Made by a program: the position numbers and the translations under genes | Assembly (NCBI GenBank): GCA_964356335.1 | Contig: CAYHHI010000010.1 | Span: forward strand, 1-64,000 | Source of the DNA: CAYHHI01 sp964356335 | GTDB taxonomy: Bacteria; Arandabacterota; Arandabacteria; Arandabacterales; Arandabacteraceae | DNA: 64,000 nt | Reading direction: 5' to 3' | In this document: positions 62,198-64,000 of the stretch, piece by piece | Numbering within the stretch: position 1 is the stretch's first letter | Layout of the letters: every line of letters begins with the position of its first letter | The notes under the pieces: generated by a model | Database searches by the model: none | What the model was told of the DNA's origin: nothing | Seen by the model: the letters and a program-made list of their open reading frames with translations, nothing else

Positions 62198-62684
62198 CGG
62201 TGCGGAAAGAATCGCCCTTCTGGCGGTTGGTTCCGAGCTGCGGGGCGACGACGCGGCGGGCTTGCTCGTTGCCTCACGGCTCGGCGAGATTCGCAAACGC
62301 CGGCCGCGCTCCTCACGGTTCAAGATTTTCATCGGGGAGACAGCACCGGAGAACCTGACCGGGGCAATAAGAAAATTCAACCCCACCCATTTAATTGTCA
62401 TCGATTCGGCCGATGCAGGGAAGAAGGTCGGGACCATCTTCGCCATCGATCCCGAGAACGTCGGCGGCATATCTTTCTCAACGCACCAGCTGCCCCTCAG
62501 CCTCATGATCGAGTACTTGCGGAAAACCATCACCTGCTCGGTTATGGTCATCGGCATCCAACCCAAGAACCTGGGCTTCGACGCTTCGGTCTCGAGAGAG
62601 GTCCGCGCAGCAGCCGACCGGGTTGCCGCCGACCTGGACGCCGTCATCCACAGCGTGTTGCGGAAGAGGCCGTCTGCCCGCTGA
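62160..62684 (+). CDS. HycI-type hydrogenase maturation protease (M52)
   Basis: A 174-aa endopeptidase that clips the large-subunit C-terminus after nickel insertion. The three Ni-sensing residues are in place: Asp in AVGSELRGDDAAGLL, Asp in LIVIDSADAG and His in ISFSTHQLPLSLM. This is the HycI branch that serves group 4 hydrogenases. Last gene of the operon, supporting the view that the large subunit is a true hydrogenase. The HypA-F assembly genes are not in the window. Confidence 0.93.
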   Translation: MPDLQKILQKNLSGAERIALLAVGSELRGDDAAGLLVASRLGEIRKRRPRSSRFKIFIGETAPENLTGAIRKFNPTHLIVIDSADAGKKVGTIFAIDPENVGGISFSTHQLPLSLMIEYLRKTITCSVMVIGIQPKNLGFDASVSREVRAAADRVAADLDAVIHSVLRKRPSAR

Positions 62685-62697
62685 TTGGCAGGGCAGG

Positions 62698-63315
62698 CTA
62701 CGCCTGATCTCTGGCTGTCGCGCTTCTTCTGCGTCTCAAGACCAGATAGACCACGAATCCAACCACACAGACGGCGACCAATATGTCGATGATGTGGAAA
62801 TAGGGTTTGATTCTTATCCACTGAGGGCCAAGCAGGACGCCCAGGTAGCCAAGCAGAAGGCACCAGGGTAGGGCGCCGATCAATGTATAGACACAGAATT
62901 TCAGGAAATTCATTCGGGCGATGCCTGCGGGCAGGGATATGAAGGTCCGAATGATCGGCATCATGCGGCTGAAGAACACCGCCTTGGAACCATATCTATT
63001 GAACCAATCGTCAGCGATCTGGAGCTTCTTCTTACTGATCAGCAGATACTTGCCGTATTTTTCCAGAAACGGCCTGCCGCCAAAGACACCAACCAGATAA
63101 GCAACGATGGAACCAAACAAGTTTCCCAGCGCACCGGCCATAGTTATCGCCCACAGGGCCATCTTGCCTTCTGAGACCACGAACCCGGCAAAGGGCATTA
63201 TCACTTCGCTGGGAAAAGGAATACAGGCGCTCTCCACCGCCATAGTGAAAAACACCCCCAAGTAGCCTGAGGCCTTTATCATACCGATCACCAAGTTGCT
63301 GAGCCATTCAACCAT
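62698..63315 (-). CDS. DedA-family membrane protein
   Basis: A 205-aa member of the DedA/SNARE-associated (VTT) family of lipid scramblase- or transporter-like proteins. Hallmarks: ESACIPFPSEVIMPFAGFVV near the N-terminus, and the amphipathic GSKAVFFSRMMPIIRTFISL containing the conserved (F/Y)xRxxPxxR motif. The ATG at 63315 (MVEWLSNLVIG) has almost no ribosome-binding site and lies right where transcription from the promoter at 63322-63350 should begin. It converges on the hydrogenase operon with a 13-bp gap. Confidence 0.92.
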   Translation of the reverse strand: MVEWLSNLVIGMIKASGYLGVFFTMAVESACIPFPSEVIMPFAGFVVSEGKMALWAITMAGALGNLFGSIVAYLVGVFGGRPFLEKYGKYLLISKKKLQIADDWFNRYGSKAVFFSRMMPIIRTFISLPAGIARMNFLKFCVYTLIGALPWCLLLGYLGVLLGPQWIRIKPYFHIIDILVAVCVVGFVVYLVLRRRRSATARDQA

Positions 63316-63321
63316 ATGCCT

Positions 63322-63350
63322 AATATCATTCTGTTCCCAATCTGTGTCAA
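63322..63350 (-). promoter_or_regulatory. promoter of the DedA gene
   Basis: Minus strand TTGACA (63345-63350, perfect), 17-nt spacer, GATATT (63322-63327, four of six). The expected start point falls at the A of the ATG at 63315, suggesting a leaderless or nearly leaderless mRNA. Confidence 0.5.
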
Positions 63351-63362
63351 CAACAGTTGTTG
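63348..63362. promoter_or_regulatory. 15-bp palindrome over the DedA -35 box, candidate operator
   Basis: CAACAAC-A-GTTGTTG is a perfect 7-bp-arm dyad that overlaps three bases of the -35 box. The rest of 63363-63648 has no gene I can support. Confidence 0.45.
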
Positions 63363-63648
63363 CGACCGGCCCACGGTGGTTCACCGTCCTATTCCACGCT
63401 CTGGAGGCTACAATCAACGCGGAGATCTTCTTTGCCACTTTTCCCCAGCCTATGGAAGAGACCCCGGGCGGGGGACGCTTCTTCGTCGGAGCAGGGATCC
63501 CATTTCCCCTCTTGCGTTTGTTTAGAAACATCCTATGATTTAGGTCTTGCGGCCTGATTGCGAATTGGTTCTAACAACTGAATGGGGCATGACAGAGCAC
63601 GGTGAATGGCATGGGATACGTGATTTGCGGGCACAGTGATTAGAGCTT

Positions 63649-64000
63649 ATGGAAACGGATAGCAATCCATCGTTAAGTAGACGCCTGAGAAAGGTGATCA
63701 TAGGGAAGCCTCACAGTCCCCATGATAGAGGTCTCTTTCATAAGCTTTCGCTCATAGCCTTCTTTGCCTGGGTCGGGCTAGGGGCCGATGGGATTTCTTC
63801 GTCCTGTTACGGGCCGCCGGAAGCCTTTCTGGCTTTAGGACGGCACCCCTACCTGGGGATATTTGTGGCACTGGGCACGACCCTCACCATTTTTGTGATC
63901 ACTTCGAGTTACTCGCAGATTGTGGAATTGTTTCCGACGGGCGGAGGCGGGTACGTTGTCGCCAGCAAGTTGCTTTCACCCAGTTTCGGGATGCTCTCCG
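63649..64000 (+). CDS. APC-type amino-acid permease, N-terminal part (runs off the window)
   Basis: From the ATG at 63649 the frame stays open for 117 codons to the window edge: METDSNPSLSRRLRKV, then LSLIAFFAWVGLGADGISSS, CYGPPEAFLAL, and a second helix IFVALGTTLTIFVITSSYSQ followed by VELFPTGGGGYVVASKLLSP. The unwound-helix motif GADGISS and the GGGGYV segment are characteristic of APC-superfamily permeases. Ribosome-binding site is weak. Substrate cannot be predicted from this part. Confidence 0.82.
   Translation, partial: METDSNPSLSRRLRKVIIGKPHSPHDRGLFHKLSLIAFFAWVGLGADGISSSCYGPPEAFLALGRHPYLGIFVALGTTLTIFVITSSYSQIVELFPTGGGGYVVASKLLSPSFGMLS

Noticed and set aside
52806..62684. Ordinary NADH:quinone oxidoreductase (complex I)
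   Set aside because: The D homologue has both Ni-Fe CxxC pairs, the B homologue has CxxC in place of CC, NuoE/F/G are missing and a HycI protease ends the operon.

Overview
The window looks like a chromosome segment of an uncultured, probably anaerobic Gram-negative-type bacterium, most likely from a candidate phylum of the FCB group. This is an inference. Two large secreted proteins end in a FlgD/Ig-like tail closing on KVAIVK and KIVVVK, there are many lipoproteins with clear lipoboxes, and a [NiFe]-hydrogenase resembling respiratory complex I is present with no other respiratory genes in view. GTG and TTG starts and 1-17 nt gene overlaps are common. No rRNA, tRNA, CRISPR or insertion sequence was recognised.

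Layout. 58-3929 (minus): serS, a Mut7-C RNase-like protein, a thymidylate synthase-like protein and a sensor kinase, overlapping or closely spaced. 4190-4735 (plus): a small secreted carbohydrate-binding protein interrupted by one in-frame TGA. 4784-13097 (minus): a surface-polysaccharide locus (ugd, rmlC-like, rmlB, UDP-glucuronate decarboxylase-like, a Wbp-like B-D-E trio, an internally deleted epimerase, a WecA/TagO-type transferase) behind a promoter with a perfect palindrome at its expected start site. 13342-23551: a secreted GH57 enzyme, a WxxGxW-repeat protein, a nitroreductase remnant, a P-type ATPase and a secreted PHP-type protein. 24022-26795 (plus): tldD-tldE. 26806-28475 (minus): site-2 protease and a DUF2284 protein.

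28598-37211 (minus) is a pyrimidine operon in transcription order pyrR-pyrB-pyrC-LUD protein-TPR lipoprotein-pyrK-pyrD-pyrF-pyrE. Its leader holds a PyrR-type RNA hairpin that contains the ribosome-binding site of a 36-codon leader peptide, and an intrinsic terminator lies inside that peptide's reading frame. 37551-48092 (minus): two ECF-type ATPases, a LysM/TPR lipoprotein, larC, larB, dus, a HAD phosphatase, a C-terminal processing protease, tmk, inositol-phosphate synthase and a CDP-alcohol phosphatidyltransferase. The last two suggest inositol lipids. 48284-52521: a phosphodiesterase-like lipoprotein, a polytopic GT-C-like protein and a GNAT acetyltransferase.

52806-62684 (plus) is the most striking block. 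It is a single operon with homologues of all eleven core complex I subunits (three L/M/N-type antiporter subunits, then J, K, A, B, C, D, H, I), but the D homologue keeps both CxxC pairs that hold the Ni-Fe centre, and the last gene is a HycI-type maturation protease. It is probably a ferredoxin-linked, ion-pumping group 4 hydrogenase. The window closes with a DedA protein and the start of an APC-type permease that runs off the end.
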